The notes below the pieces were generated by a model. The model saw only the letters and a list, made by a program, of their open reading frames with translations. It was not told where the DNA came from and made no database searches. 64,000 nucleotides of DNA from Promethearchaeota archaeon (GTDB lineage: Archaea > Asgardarchaeota > Lokiarchaeia > Sigyniarchaeales > SOKP01), in NCBI GenBank assembly GCA_030603385.1, contig JAUVXW010000012.1, positions 1-64,000 of the forward strand. Direction: 5' to 3'. Shown here one piece after another: positions 16,096 through 25,737 of this stretch. The stretch's first letter is position 1. Each line of letters starts with the position of its first letter. Both the position numbers and the translations under genes were made by a program.

Positions 16096-18951
16096 TTAGA
16101 AGAAAACCTTCTTCTTCCTTGCTACATTTTTATAAATTTCAATACCGAGGATACCAGGTAAAGCTAGTAATATACATATTAACCAGTCCGTGCCACTAAG
16201 GAACATAAAATTTATTTGCAAATTTAGGCCAAAAACATCATTTATATAATAATTTATGGAATAAGAAAAGCAAATAAATAGCACGTGTAATGTTAACGTA
16301 AATAGACAAATAACCAATAGAGAAATGGATAATTCTTCTTTTAAACTTTTAGAGAGAGATGAATTTGGCCTTCTGAAGGTCCATATGAAATTTGTTTCAA
16401 CAATAAATATTGTTGTAATGAACATCGTTCTTGCTTTTTGAGCCAGTTCTTGTCCTGGAACAACATAACTAATATTTGGGTTTAAATTCCATTCATTTAA
16501 TGGGATGGCACCCCCTAAAGTTAATTGTAACGCCAATACTAATCCTATTCCCATCAAAAACGCTTGTACCAATAACATTATCCACAGATTCTTATTCAAT
16601 ATTTGTTCTTCATCTCTAGGAGCTTCGCGCATAATATCCTTAGGATGTGTATCAATCACCAGTGCTAAGGAAGGTAGTGAGTGTACAATGCCAAAAATAT
16701 AAATATGTTGCCATTCTGAACTAAAGAGATCAAATATTGGTATGAATTCATAAGAGAAAAAAATAATCGATTCCATTATATTCAGGCATATGAAGAAGTA
16801 GATTATTGTTCTAATTTTTGAAAAAAGACCACGACCTATTCGAACTCCTTTTTCAATTGAAGTAAAGTTATCGTCTGAGATAACCATATCAGCAGTTTCT
16901 TTAGCTACATCAGTTCCTGTTATTCCCATAGCAATACCTGCGTTCGCTAATTTTAAGGCAAGAGAATCATTTATTCCATCGCCAGTCATAGCTACGACGT
17001 GATCTTTATTTTGATAGTGATTTACAATGATTTCCTTGTCAGAAGGCTCCACTCTAGCGAATACAGACACTTTTTCAAATTCAGTTTCACTGAGATCTTT
17101 AATTTGTTTTCCTTCTGCTAAAACATCTCCTTCTTTATAAATGCTCATTTGAGTAGCAATAGTTTTTGCTGTGGCGGGATGGTCACCAGTTATCATAATA
17201 ACTTTAATATCACCAGATTGACATTCCTCTATTGATTCTTTAACACCTATACGGGGAGGATCCATAATTGAAACATATCCTAAAAATATTAGGTTATCTT
17301 CGATAACTTCACGTTTTGGTTGATTGATATCACTTAACATTTTATAAGCAATAGATAATGTTCTAAAACCTTGACTTGCTCGCTCCCTTATTTCTTCTAA
17401 GATTTTTGTTTTATTATTATTATCAAATTTTTCAATATTTCCATTTATTTCAATCTGAGAGCAAATGGTAATAATATTCTCAGGGGCTCCTTTAGAGAAT
17501 ACAAAAATATCTTTATTAGTTTCCTTTAATTCATAGATCGAGCTCATACGTTTTAATTCGGAGCTAAAAGAAAATTCGGTAAGAAGAGTATATTTTTTTT
17601 TTACATCATATGGAATATAACCTGCCTTTTCAGATAAAACAAGCAAGGCTGCTTCGGTAGGGGATCCTAATGCACGTCTTACTGCCATTTCTTTTTTGTC
17701 TCCTACCCTAACTTTTACATCTTCGAAAACAAGTTGCGCGTTATTATTCAAAACAATTGAATCGATGAATTTCTGAAATGTAGAATTATCGTTAAGATGG
17801 ATAATTCCACCATTGAATGATATCTCGCCTTCTGCATCATACCCGGAACCACTAACATCATACTCTTTCTCATTTATCCAAAATTTTTCAACTGTCATCT
17901 CGTTCTTTGTAATTGTACCAGTTTTATCAGAACAGATAACAGATACACGACCCAGTGATTCAATTGCTGATAAATTTTTGATAATTACTCCGTGTTGGGC
18001 CATGCTTAAAACACCTGTTATAAGAACAAGAGTACTTAATAAAGGTAAATTTATTGGAAGTATATTTGTTGCCCTTAAAATAGAACTTACTAAAGCACTA
18101 CTAATTTCTGCTTGAATAAAATTTCCTTCATAAGCTAAAAGAATGAATTTATAAGATATTAATATGAATAAATTGATCAATACGATTGTTCCCAAAATAT
18201 ATCCCAATCTATTCAGTTTTCGCGTCAATGGAATATCTTCAATACTCCCCATTTCATTTAGAGTTGTAGATATTTTTCCTATCTGTGTATTCACACCGGT
18301 ACCCGTTATTAAGGCTTTTGCCCTCCCAGTATTTACATATGTTCCCATAAACACCATATTGGTTTGTTTTTGAATGGGTACATCATTTTTCTCTAATATT
18401 TTATGGGTCTTTTCTACAGGTTCGCTTTCACCAGTTAAAGGTGCTTCATCTACTCTCAAATTAATTTGATTAATAATTCTTCCATCTGCTGGAGTTTTAT
18501 CTCCTTGATCTAGTAGAATTATATCTCCAGGTACCAATTCTCTGTTGGGAATCTCTAGTTGATCTCCATCCCTTAGAACCGTAGCTTTCAAAGCAGATAT
18601 TTGCCTTAGAGATTCCAGTGCTTTTTGGGCTCTAAATTGTTGAACAATAACAGTAGCAGAATTTATTACTACAACTGTGAATGTAATGACCGTTTCACCA
18701 GGAGAACCCAAAATAACAACTATTACTCCAGTAATAAGAAGGATGACTATTAAAAAATTAAAAATTGGAGCAAGATATATTTTCCAAATAGATTTTTTAA
18801 TTTTTGGTAATTCATTGTATCCTGATTTTAGATATCTGTTTTCTAAATCAGAAGATTTTAATCCTTGATCAGGATCAGTATTGAAATGTTCTAATAGTTC
18901 ATCAACTGATTGAGAATAATAAGTTTCATTGGAATTTTTTACTGTTGACAT
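16096..18951 (-). CDS. P-type ATPase, paralogue of the 12.5-kb pump
   Basis: A 951-residue P-type ATPase with actuator motif LTGESEP near residue 179, phosphorylation motif CSDKTGTITKN with its Asp near 338, and hinge MTGDGINDSLAL. The membrane layout is the same as in the paralogue. Its M4 reads PINLP and its M6 reads IVHSLPSLAL, again lacking the Glu and Asp/Asn ligands of Ca2+ pumps but keeping a His-x-x-Pro in M6, as the paralogue does (HMFP). The two proteins probably arose by gene duplication and may form a functional pair. Upstream on the same strand is a TFB-like gene 101 bp away across an AT-rich gap. Confidence 0.85.
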   Translation of the reverse strand: MSTVKNSNETYYSQSVDELLEHFNTDPDQGLKSSDLENRYLKSGYNELPKIKKSIWKIYLAPIFNFLIVILLITGVIVVILGSPGETVITFTVVVINSATVIVQQFRAQKALESLRQISALKATVLRDGDQLEIPNRELVPGDIILLDQGDKTPADGRIINQINLRVDEAPLTGESEPVEKTHKILEKNDVPIQKQTNMVFMGTYVNTGRAKALITGTGVNTQIGKISTTLNEMGSIEDIPLTRKLNRLGYILGTIVLINLFILISYKFILLAYEGNFIQAEISSALVSSILRATNILPINLPLLSTLVLITGVLSMAQHGVIIKNLSAIESLGRVSVICSDKTGTITKNEMTVEKFWINEKEYDVSGSGYDAEGEISFNGGIIHLNDNSTFQKFIDSIVLNNNAQLVFEDVKVRVGDKKEMAVRRALGSPTEAALLVLSEKAGYIPYDVKKKYTLLTEFSFSSELKRMSSIYELKETNKDIFVFSKGAPENIITICSQIEINGNIEKFDNNNKTKILEEIRERASQGFRTLSIAYKMLSDINQPKREVIEDNLIFLGYVSIMDPPRIGVKESIEECQSGDIKVIMITGDHPATAKTIATQMSIYKEGDVLAEGKQIKDLSETEFEKVSVFARVEPSDKEIIVNHYQNKDHVVAMTGDGINDSLALKLANAGIAMGITGTDVAKETADMVISDDNFTSIEKGVRIGRGLFSKIRTIIYFFICLNIMESIIFFSYEFIPIFDLFSSEWQHIYIFGIVHSLPSLALVIDTHPKDIMREAPRDEEQILNKNLWIMLLVQAFLMGIGLVLALQLTLGGAIPLNEWNLNPNISYVVPGQELAQKARTMFITTIFIVETNFIWTFRRPNSSLSKSLKEELSISLLVICLFTLTLHVLFICFSYSINYYINDVFGLNLQINFMFLSGTDWLICILLALPGILGIEIYKNVARKKKVFF

Positions 18952-19052
18952 ATTTGTTATAAATGTGCTAATTGTTAAATAATAAATATCATAAATTCTA
19001 AAGTTTTTAATGGTTTATAATTTCTTAAAAATTCTTAATGATATTTAAAGAA

Positions 19053-19997
19053 TTAGAGTTTTAATTCTTGAGGATCTCCCAAGATCTCTTTTAATAAGTG
19101 ATATTTCTTTCTAATAGTAGTACTTGAGAATTTGCTATATCTTTCAATAACACTCTGTGTAAAAATCTTTCTATTCTCCAAGGTTTGTCCGATATAATAG
19201 ATTAAGCCAGCTGTGAAAGCTTTATAATTTAGGTTTTGGATTTGTTTATATGGAATTAAGTTGAGGATCTTATCTACTAACAACTGCATATTAATTTTCG
19301 TCTTTTCAAATTGAGACTTATTTGAAAAGAATTCTTGGACTTTCTCATATGGAATACTATTTAAATCTTTTTGAAAAACAATTTTTATTTTATTTTTAAT
19401 CTCTTTTTCTAATGATGAAGCATCTTTTTTCTGTTCTTTTAACATTTTTTCAGTTCTTTTTGCCTTTAACATGGCATTTGATAACATCTTTTTATTGACC
19501 TTATGACCTAACTCCTTGGTAACTCCAATAAATTCTTCAATACGAATATTTGTGGTGTCTTTTATTTCCAACCAAATTATAGCCAGAAATATTATAACCA
19601 TATTTTGATAATTATGTCTGTGATATTTATTATAGCGTAAATAACGATCTTTAATCTCTCGGTATTTTACATTATCTATATTTAACCCAATACCATGACT
19701 TTTTAGTAATTCAATGGTTTTCTTTTGTTCTGTGAAATCGGATTCGTAATCGCGAAACCACTTTTCGAGTGTCTTTATCCGTTCATATTTTTCACGTATG
19801 ATTGGATCTTGCAAAGCTTTTGAGTCGTTAACACGGATACGCCTTTCATAATCTCTTTGAGACTCTGAATAATATTCACCGTAAGTTTGTTTATCCTCAG
19901 AAGCTAATTTTTCTTCTAAGATTAAACCACAATCTTGGCAAATTATATCTCCTCCCTCCCGTTTCACATTTTTGTGCTGGCACTTCGAGGTTTCCAT
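19053..19997 (-). CDS. divergent TFB-like protein (N-terminal zinc ribbon, degenerate core)
   Basis: A 314-residue protein starting with a TFB-type zinc ribbon (CQH and CQDCGLILEE within the first 30 residues) and a B-reader-like basic/aromatic stretch. The C-terminal two thirds is helical and lysine-rich. It only loosely resembles the two cyclin folds of TFB (NYKAFTAGLIYYIGQTL and FTQSVIERYSKFSSTTIRKKYH look like part of the second repeat). It is either a specialised TFB that redirects RNA polymerase or a TFB-derived regulator. A normal TFB is encoded 0.8 kb away. The promoter would lie in the AT-rich gap before the small membrane-protein gene at 20170. Confidence 0.65.
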   Translation of the reverse strand: METSKCQHKNVKREGGDIICQDCGLILEEKLASEDKQTYGEYYSESQRDYERRIRVNDSKALQDPIIREKYERIKTLEKWFRDYESDFTEQKKTIELLKSHGIGLNIDNVKYREIKDRYLRYNKYHRHNYQNMVIIFLAIIWLEIKDTTNIRIEEFIGVTKELGHKVNKKMLSNAMLKAKRTEKMLKEQKKDASSLEKEIKNKIKIVFQKDLNSIPYEKVQEFFSNKSQFEKTKINMQLLVDKILNLIPYKQIQNLNYKAFTAGLIYYIGQTLENRKIFTQSVIERYSKFSSTTIRKKYHLLKEILGDPQELKL

Positions 19998-20169
19998 ATC
20001 TATATCCTTATTACTCCTTAAAAAAAAATCAATTTATGTTTTTTATTTGAAATATTATTAAATTTTCTTAAAAATAATAATATTAATAATTTTTATTAAT
20101 TTCAAAAACAATAATAAGTAAAAATATAATTGCATAAAAAATTTTCTTACAATTTTAATAGAAAGTGTG

Positions 20170-20742
20170 ATGGTAAACATGGAACATAAGAAAGTGTCAA
20201 AATTGCTGGAAATTATCGGTTACATTTTTATGAGCCTTTCTTGCCTTGAGATTACTTTTTTTATCTCATTAAATTTCATGGAATTTAATAATATAGAGAC
20301 AAATCCAATTCTTCTTTCAGAATTTATTTACGGATCTAATTATATATCCTTAACAGGAACAGTATTATGGTTAATTCTAATTATTTCTATGGGGTGTTAT
20401 GCAATAATTGGCTTCGTTATGTTCAAAACTGCGAAGAGTAATAAGATTAAAAATAATTTATTAGCTAAACTTATGGTTGTTATTGGAATGGTAATTTTAC
20501 TCGGAGCTCTTGTTAAGATGAATTACATAGTTCTGTTAGGTAAGACTGATATATCTACACTTTCTGTGGACATTTCATTCCAATCGGCTTTATATGATTT
20601 TGATATTACACCAATTTTACCTGCGATATTTTGGGTATATTTCATTTCTGCCACATGTTGCTATATGATCGGGGGATTAGTAATAACTACCCTTGGTATT
20701 AAATGGAATTTATTAATAGAAAAACCAGAGGATACAAAATAA
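20170..20742 (+). CDS. small multi-pass membrane protein, unknown function
   Basis: A ~190-residue protein with four hydrophobic segments (about residues 16-35, 60-80, 95-118 and 145-175) separated by short loops and ending in a polar tail. No motif is recognised. GTG 20167, ATG 20170 and ATG 20179 are all possible starts; the ATG at 20170 is used here. It lies between two leftward TFB-type genes and is convergent with the canonical TFB. Confidence 0.6.
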   Translation: MVNMEHKKVSKLLEIIGYIFMSLSCLEITFFISLNFMEFNNIETNPILLSEFIYGSNYISLTGTVLWLILIISMGCYAIIGFVMFKTAKSNKIKNNLLAKLMVVIGMVILLGALVKMNYIVLLGKTDISTLSVDISFQSALYDFDITPILPAIFWVYFISATCCYMIGGLVITTLGIKWNLLIEKPEDTK

Positions 20743-20801
20743 TAAAAAGAAATTAAAAATATAAAAAGGTTAATTTATTTTAACCAAAATTGTGAAATTC
20801 T

Positions 20802-21728
20802 TTATGTAAGCTTACCTTTAATCTGTTTGGCACGGCTCCTCAATGTAACCTCAGTAATTTTAGCAATAAAAGCTACTTTTGATTGGGTTTTTCTAATAGA
20901 ACCATTCTTTGCGGCAATATAAATGCAAGCAGCAGCTAAACCCTTCGGATCTTTTCCTGTTCGTTTTAATCCATTCTTCGAAGCATCTTTCAACATATTA
21001 ATTGCGTTTTTTTGAATTTGAATTGGAAGGTCTAATTCATTTCCAAAACGAAATACCAGAGATTCGGCAGTTATAGGTTGATATCTAAGGTTTAATTCCG
21101 GTAAAACCTCCCTAATTATCATTGCAAGACTCCTATGAACAGTTCTTCTTGGTGTTAAAGAGGCTTCACATACCTCATCTAATAATCGGGGAAAGTCATG
21201 AACACGAATCGCAGCATATAAGGATCCTGCTATAAATCCGTTAATTGACCGTCCCATTGTTAACTTTTTCTTTGCTACAATGCTATATATTTTCCAAGCT
21301 GTCTCTGCAATATATTCTGGAATATTAAGCTTAGACGTAAGCATTTTTAGTTTTGGTTTAGCTTCCCAAAAATTCCTTTCAATACTCGAAATTAAAGAAT
21401 TTTGGATTTTTGAAAGACGAGAAAAAAGAGCTTGTTCTTTCGCACCAATGCTCTTCCCTTTGCTGTCAGTCTTCGTATTAGGGAGCATTGTACGGGGTCC
21501 AAAGTCTCTCCAGCGAGGTTCTGTCCTACGGCGGGTCTGTATTTCCTCCACAGTATAAGCTCTGCGCTCATTTCCCACAAAAGTTCTTTCAAATATTAGT
21601 CCACAATTTAAACACACTTTATTGCCGTCTCTAGATTCAATAAATGGAGTTTCACAACAAAAAGTTTGAGGTACGACGTTCTCATCTACTTTACTATTAA
21701 AATAACGATTACGGTATTGTTCGTTCAT
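20802..21728 (-). CDS. tfb: transcription initiation factor TFB
   Basis: A 308-residue TFIIB-family factor. The zinc ribbon (CCETPFIESRDGNKVCLNCG region, residues 24-43) recruits RNA polymerase. The B-finger/linker includes ERRAYTVEEIQTRRRTEP and the conserved FGPRT. Two cyclin repeats follow at about residues 120-210 and 215-305, for example GRSINGFIAGSLYAAIR and KDPKGLAAACIYIAAK, which bind TBP-TATA DNA and the BRE. One of two TFB-like genes within 3 kb. The upstream gap contains a perfect palindrome. Confidence 0.92.
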   Translation of the reverse strand: MNEQYRNRYFNSKVDENVVPQTFCCETPFIESRDGNKVCLNCGLIFERTFVGNERRAYTVEEIQTRRRTEPRWRDFGPRTMLPNTKTDSKGKSIGAKEQALFSRLSKIQNSLISSIERNFWEAKPKLKMLTSKLNIPEYIAETAWKIYSIVAKKKLTMGRSINGFIAGSLYAAIRVHDFPRLLDEVCEASLTPRRTVHRSLAMIIREVLPELNLRYQPITAESLVFRFGNELDLPIQIQKNAINMLKDASKNGLKRTGKDPKGLAAACIYIAAKNGSIRKTQSKVAFIAKITEVTLRSRAKQIKGKLT

Positions 21729-21781
21729 ATTTTCTCACAAATTATTAAATTAAAAAAGAATATGGCAAGTTCAATAATATC

Positions 21782-21801
21782 CTTATCACAACGGTGATAA
21801 G
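21782..21801. promoter_or_regulatory. perfect 8-bp inverted repeat (operator-like) between TFB and AOR genes
   Basis: CTTATCAC, a 4-base spacer AACG, then GTGATAAG form a perfect palindrome, 54 bp upstream of the TFB start and 234 bp upstream of the oxidoreductase. A second inverted repeat (GATGTA, 7 bases, TACATC) lies at 21819-21837. The 306-bp gap holds no gene. Its remaining sequence is AT-rich, with a likely TATA element TATATTTAAA near 21842-21851. Symmetry of this size suits a dimeric repressor site; a small RNA hairpin is the alternative. Confidence 0.45.
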
Positions 21802-22034
21802 ACAATGTGACAATACTTGATGTAATAATCATACATCTAGTTGTATATTTAAATCTATGTCTCATTAATTGACATTTATCTGAATTTTTTTTTTACAAAT
21901 TAAATAAATAAGAAGGTATCAGTTCATTTTTTTTCAATAAAATGAAAAAAAAATATCAAAATGTTTAGCCTAAGGATTTATGATAAATTGACACTAAGTA
22001 ATAATAATATAATTTCAATTATTATTATTTTATA

Positions 22035-23750
22035 ATGAAAATTGCCAGAATTAATGTTGATACTGAAAAATTAAAATATGAAGATATATCAGGAGAATCA
22101 AAATACTTCCTATTGGGAGGTCGTGGTTTAAGTTCTCAAATTATTCATGATGAAGTGCCACCATTATGTGACCCTTTAGGTGAGGAAAATAAACTAATTC
22201 TTGCTACGGGGTTACTTACAGGAAGTCCTTTTCCTTGTTCTGGGCGTACTTCAGTTGGGGCAAAAAGTCCGTTAACTAAGGGGATAAAAGAAGCGAACGT
22301 AGGTGGTCGCCCCTCCATAATGCTAGCCTCTTATGGGATAAGAGCATTAGTTTTAGAAGGGAAGTCACCGGAATTAAAATTTATTTTCATTGATAAAGAT
22401 GGTATTAAATTTGAATCTGCTGAGAAATATAAAGGATTTGGGAATTACAAGCTTCATGAGGATTTAGCTAGAAAATACGGAAAAAGATTAGGAATTTATT
22501 CAATTGGTCCTTCTGGAGAATATTTAATGAAAGCTGCTAGTGTTGCTACGAACGATTTAGAAGGATACCCAAGTCGTCATGCAGCTCGAGGTGGTCTAGG
22601 TGCCGTTATGGGGTCTAAGAAGATCAAAGCGATTATTATTTTTTCTAGGAAAAGTTCAGAAGTCCGAATATCTGATATAAAAAAGTTTCGAGAAGTCTCA
22701 AAACCATTTGCAAAAGAACTGGCAGAGTCCAAGAAGAATTTTTCAATTTATGGTACTTCAAATATGGTTAGAGGGATGAATGCTTATGGAGGGTTGCCTA
22801 CCAAAAATTTTAGAATGGGTTCATATGATAAAGCCATTGATATATCAGGGGAGAGACTTCATGAGCTAGTTACTGCTAGAAATGGAAGGAAACGCGTTCC
22901 ATGTAGTCCTACATGTGTTATTAAATGTTCTAATATAATTGTTGATGAGAATGGAAACCATGTTACCTCAAGTCTTGAGTATGAAACTATCTTCGCAAAC
23001 GGTTCTAACTTACTAATTGATAACCTTGATGATATAGCGAGAATAGATCATTTATGCGATGATGCTGGGATCGATACCATTGAATTTGGAGTTACAATGG
23101 GTGTTGCTATGGACGCCGGCAAAGTTCAATGGGGTGATGCTCAGAAAGTATTTGAAATTTTAGAAGAAATCAAAGAAGGATCGAAAGTCGGTAAACTCTA
23201 TGGGAATGGTGTTTGTCATCTTGGAAAAGAAATCGGTTTTGATAGAATTCCTCATGTGAAAGGTCAAGGAATATCAGGTTATGATCCACGAGTCTTCAAA
23301 GCTATGAGTGTCACATACGCAACATCTCCAATGGGCGCAGATCATACTTCTGGTGCGGCTATCGCGGGAAGAGTTGCAAACCAAACGAAAGATTATGGGG
23401 AACTCACTGAAAATAAAGGAAAACTGGATTTATCTTATGAATTGCAACTTTATACTACTATTTTAGATTCTTTAGGTTGTTGTTATTTCATAGGACCGAG
23501 TTATGAAAATATGGAAATTGTGCAAGATGCATTAAACGCAATGTATAATTTAGAATTAACCAGGGAAGATGTAATTAACATTGGAAAGAGTATTTTAAAG
23601 GCTGAATTAGATTTTAATGCTAGAGCAGGAATTCTACAAGATAGGAATGATTTACCAGAATTTTTAAGAAAAGAATCATCTGAACCTACTGGTTTGAAAT
23701 TTACATTTACAAAAGAAGAATTAAATCAGTTCTGGAAAAAATTAAATTAA
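22035..23750 (+). CDS. aldehyde:ferredoxin oxidoreductase (tungsten AOR family)
   Basis: A 571-residue member of the AOR family, which oxidises aldehydes to acids with a tungsten-bispterin cofactor and passes electrons to ferredoxin. GGRGLSSQIIHDEVPP near residue 29 and TGLLTGSPFPCSGR near 58 belong to the pterin-binding N-terminal domain. Cysteines of the 4Fe-4S site are in VPCSPTCVIKCSN near 290 (C-x3-C-x3-C), with the later SLGCCYF near 480 giving the fourth ligand. The subtype cannot be fixed; C-x3-C spacing occurs in several archaeal branches. The gene is monocistronic or leads into the endonuclease gene after 85 bp. Confidence 0.87.
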   Translation: MKIARINVDTEKLKYEDISGESKYFLLGGRGLSSQIIHDEVPPLCDPLGEENKLILATGLLTGSPFPCSGRTSVGAKSPLTKGIKEANVGGRPSIMLASYGIRALVLEGKSPELKFIFIDKDGIKFESAEKYKGFGNYKLHEDLARKYGKRLGIYSIGPSGEYLMKAASVATNDLEGYPSRHAARGGLGAVMGSKKIKAIIIFSRKSSEVRISDIKKFREVSKPFAKELAESKKNFSIYGTSNMVRGMNAYGGLPTKNFRMGSYDKAIDISGERLHELVTARNGRKRVPCSPTCVIKCSNIIVDENGNHVTSSLEYETIFANGSNLLIDNLDDIARIDHLCDDAGIDTIEFGVTMGVAMDAGKVQWGDAQKVFEILEEIKEGSKVGKLYGNGVCHLGKEIGFDRIPHVKGQGISGYDPRVFKAMSVTYATSPMGADHTSGAAIAGRVANQTKDYGELTENKGKLDLSYELQLYTTILDSLGCCYFIGPSYENMEIVQDALNAMYNLELTREDVINIGKSILKAELDFNARAGILQDRNDLPEFLRKESSEPTGLKFTFTKEELNQFWKKLN

Positions 23751-23835
23751 TAAATAAAAGATAATTCAAGAATTCTAAAAAATAATTGATAGTGAAATTT
23801 AAATGGATAAAACTAAAATAATTTCGGAGATTTAA

Positions 23836-24705
23836 ATGAGAATTGGTGCCCATATGAGTGTATCTGGGGGAAAGTTTAAAGCTTTTGAGAGAGGTAAAGA
23901 ATTAGGGTGTGAATCAATCCAAGTATTTGTTAGGAACGTGCGTGGTTGGTCTTCTGGACCTTTAAAGCAGGAAGAAATTGTTGATTTTTTAAAAAAGAAA
24001 GAAGAATTAAAGGATGAAATATGGCCAGTAATAAGCCATAACTCGTATTTAGTAAATTTGGCTACCTTAGATAAAGAAAAGTTAGAAAAATCTTATAATG
24101 CCATGATTGACGAGCTTACTAAAGTTGATCAATTAAATATAGAATACGAGAACATGCACCCTGGAGTTATTCCCATCATTGATAAGAAGGAAATCACCAA
24201 GAAAGAGGCCTTAAATCAAATTGCTGATCAATTAAATAAATTGATGGATGCAACAAAAGATTCTAAAGTTATTATTTTACTTGAAACCACTGCAGGACAA
24301 GGAAAAGGGTTAGGAAACAAATTTCATCATTTTAAATCTATTATTAATAAAATTAAGAACAAGAATAGAATAGGAATCTGTTTTGATACCGCTCATTCAT
24401 TTGCTGCAGGATATGACTTCACAACTAAAACAAAATATAATAAAATGTGGGATGAGTTTGATGACACAATTGGCTTAGCATATCTTTATGCTTTCCATTT
24501 AAATGATACTGATAAGGAATGTGGTTCAAGGGTCGATAGGCATACTCATATCGGTCAGGGAAAAATTGGAAAAGAATCTTTCGGATTTTTTATCAATGAT
24601 GATAGGTTTAAAGATATGCCTGGTATTTTAGAAACACCTAAAGGAAAAGATGATAAATTAGACATTATGAATATTGATTTATTAAAAAAATTAAGAAAAG
24701 CCTAG
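23836..24705 (+). CDS. nfo: endonuclease IV (AP endonuclease)
   Basis: A 289-residue xylose-isomerase-fold nuclease that cuts DNA 5' to abasic sites during base excision repair. The sequence starts RIGAHMSVSGG, the family hallmark. Metal-ligand regions are SHNSYLVNLA near residue 67, ENMHPG near 103, the LLETTAGQGKGLG segment near 149, CFDTAHSFAAGYD near 182, FHLND near 216 and DRHTHIGQG near 230. All expected His, Glu and Asp ligands appear present. It ends in TAG, one base before the end of the convergent SET-domain gene. Confidence 0.92.
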   Translation: MRIGAHMSVSGGKFKAFERGKELGCESIQVFVRNVRGWSSGPLKQEEIVDFLKKKEELKDEIWPVISHNSYLVNLATLDKEKLEKSYNAMIDELTKVDQLNIEYENMHPGVIPIIDKKEITKKEALNQIADQLNKLMDATKDSKVIILLETTAGQGKGLGNKFHHFKSIINKIKNKNRIGICFDTAHSFAAGYDFTTKTKYNKMWDEFDDTIGLAYLYAFHLNDTDKECGSRVDRHTHIGQGKIGKESFGFFINDDRFKDMPGILETPKGKDDKLDIMNIDLLKKLRKA

Positions 24706-24706
24706 A

Positions 24707-25102
24707 TTATTCCATCTCAAACCAAACAGGACTTTTATCATTAACTAATCCATTATAATTTACTTCTATTTCCTCGCCTTTAGAAATATCCCGTAATGTT
24801 TCAAATTCAATGCAATTATTATCATAATAATATATATATCTAACATTTGGAGCAAAAGAATGATTTATGAATTGACTAATGCTTAAAGATATAGCATTCT
24901 TATATTCTGGATTATATTTTGGATCTCCCCAAATATAACAATAATTATACAAAACAGTTTTACTAATTTTTTTATAGTCATTATTTGGTAACGGAACTAC
25001 ATGTGCAACATCGATAATAGTTCCCTTTTTAATTTCACTTAATGCGAAAACCCCCTTACCCTTTTTTGGAGAAATAAATTTTACTTCGATTAATTCATTC
25101 AT
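24707..25102 (-). CDS. SET-domain protein (small lysine-methyltransferase-like)
   Basis: A 131-residue protein that is almost only a SET domain. It begins with the KGKGVFALSEIKKGTIID strand pair. The AdoMet/lysine-channel motif FINHSFAPNVRY is near residue 85, and GEEIEVNYN near 115 supplies the catalytic Tyr. These are the standard SET motifs (NHS and the final Y). SET proteins methylate lysines of proteins; prokaryotic ones are uncommon and some modify chromatin proteins or ribosomal proteins. A GTG start at 25111 is possible. The gene is last in a tight operon after the hexulose-phosphate isomerase gene. Confidence 0.82.
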   Translation of the reverse strand: MNELIEVKFISPKKGKGVFALSEIKKGTIIDVAHVVPLPNNDYKKISKTVLYNYCYIWGDPKYNPEYKNAISLSISQFINHSFAPNVRYIYYYDNNCIEFETLRDISKGEEIEVNYNGLVNDKSPVWFEME

Positions 25103-25130
25103 TAATACCACTAATTAATTTATATGAAAT

Positions 25131-25718
25131 TTATTCTATTGAAGCATGTCTTTTATCAATGTCAGCTTCTGTTACACCCAATTTTTTCATTAGTACACCA
25201 CCTATTGAATCTAAGACAGCTAAAGTTGAAATATCAAACAGGCTTGTATATGGTGCGAGAGTCTCTTGTGAAAGAGCCACATCCTTACTTTTACCTTTAA
25301 TATCAATTATATAGTCTGAAATTTTTCCAATTGTACTTTTTGGATTATTACTTAATAATATTATTTTCCCTCCAATTTCCTTTGCTTTTTTTGCTATTGC
25401 AACCGTTGAGGTTGTCTCTCCACTTCCACTGATTAAAACTAATAGATCTGTTTCTTCATATTGATAAGTTACTGCATCTGAAATAAAACAGGATCTAATT
25501 CCTAAATGCATTAGTCTTTGAGCAAAACATCTCCCAATAAATCCAGAACGCCCCGCACCATAAATAAAAACTTTATTATTTTCATCGTGCATATGTAGTA
25601 TTAAATCAATGGTGTTTAAGATATCATTAAAATTAATAATATTCGCATTTTCTTTCACTTGATTGGCGATTTCAAGCATCGTCTCATTAAATCTATCTTG
25701 AAAATCATTTGTTTTCAT
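25131..25718 (-). CDS. hxlB: 6-phospho-3-hexuloisomerase (SIS-domain)
   Basis: A 195-residue SIS-domain isomerase. FIYGAGRSGFIGRCFAQRL near residue 48 is the phosphosugar-binding loop, SGSGETTSTV near 95 is the second, and the C-terminal DKRHASIE closes the active site as in PHI proteins. It interconverts 3-hexulose-6-phosphate and fructose-6-phosphate in the ribulose monophosphate pathway, which many archaea run in reverse to make ribose phosphates. The partner hexulose-phosphate synthase is not in the window. It lies in a five-gene operon with 19-20 bp gaps. Confidence 0.88.
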   Translation of the reverse strand: MKTNDFQDRFNETMLEIANQVKENANIINFNDILNTIDLILHMHDENNKVFIYGAGRSGFIGRCFAQRLMHLGIRSCFISDAVTYQYEETDLLVLISGSGETTSTVAIAKKAKEIGGKIILLSNNPKSTIGKISDYIIDIKGKSKDVALSQETLAPYTSLFDISTLAVLDSIGGVLMKKLGVTEADIDKRHASIE

Positions 25719-25737
25719 TTTTTCTTACCATATTGAT

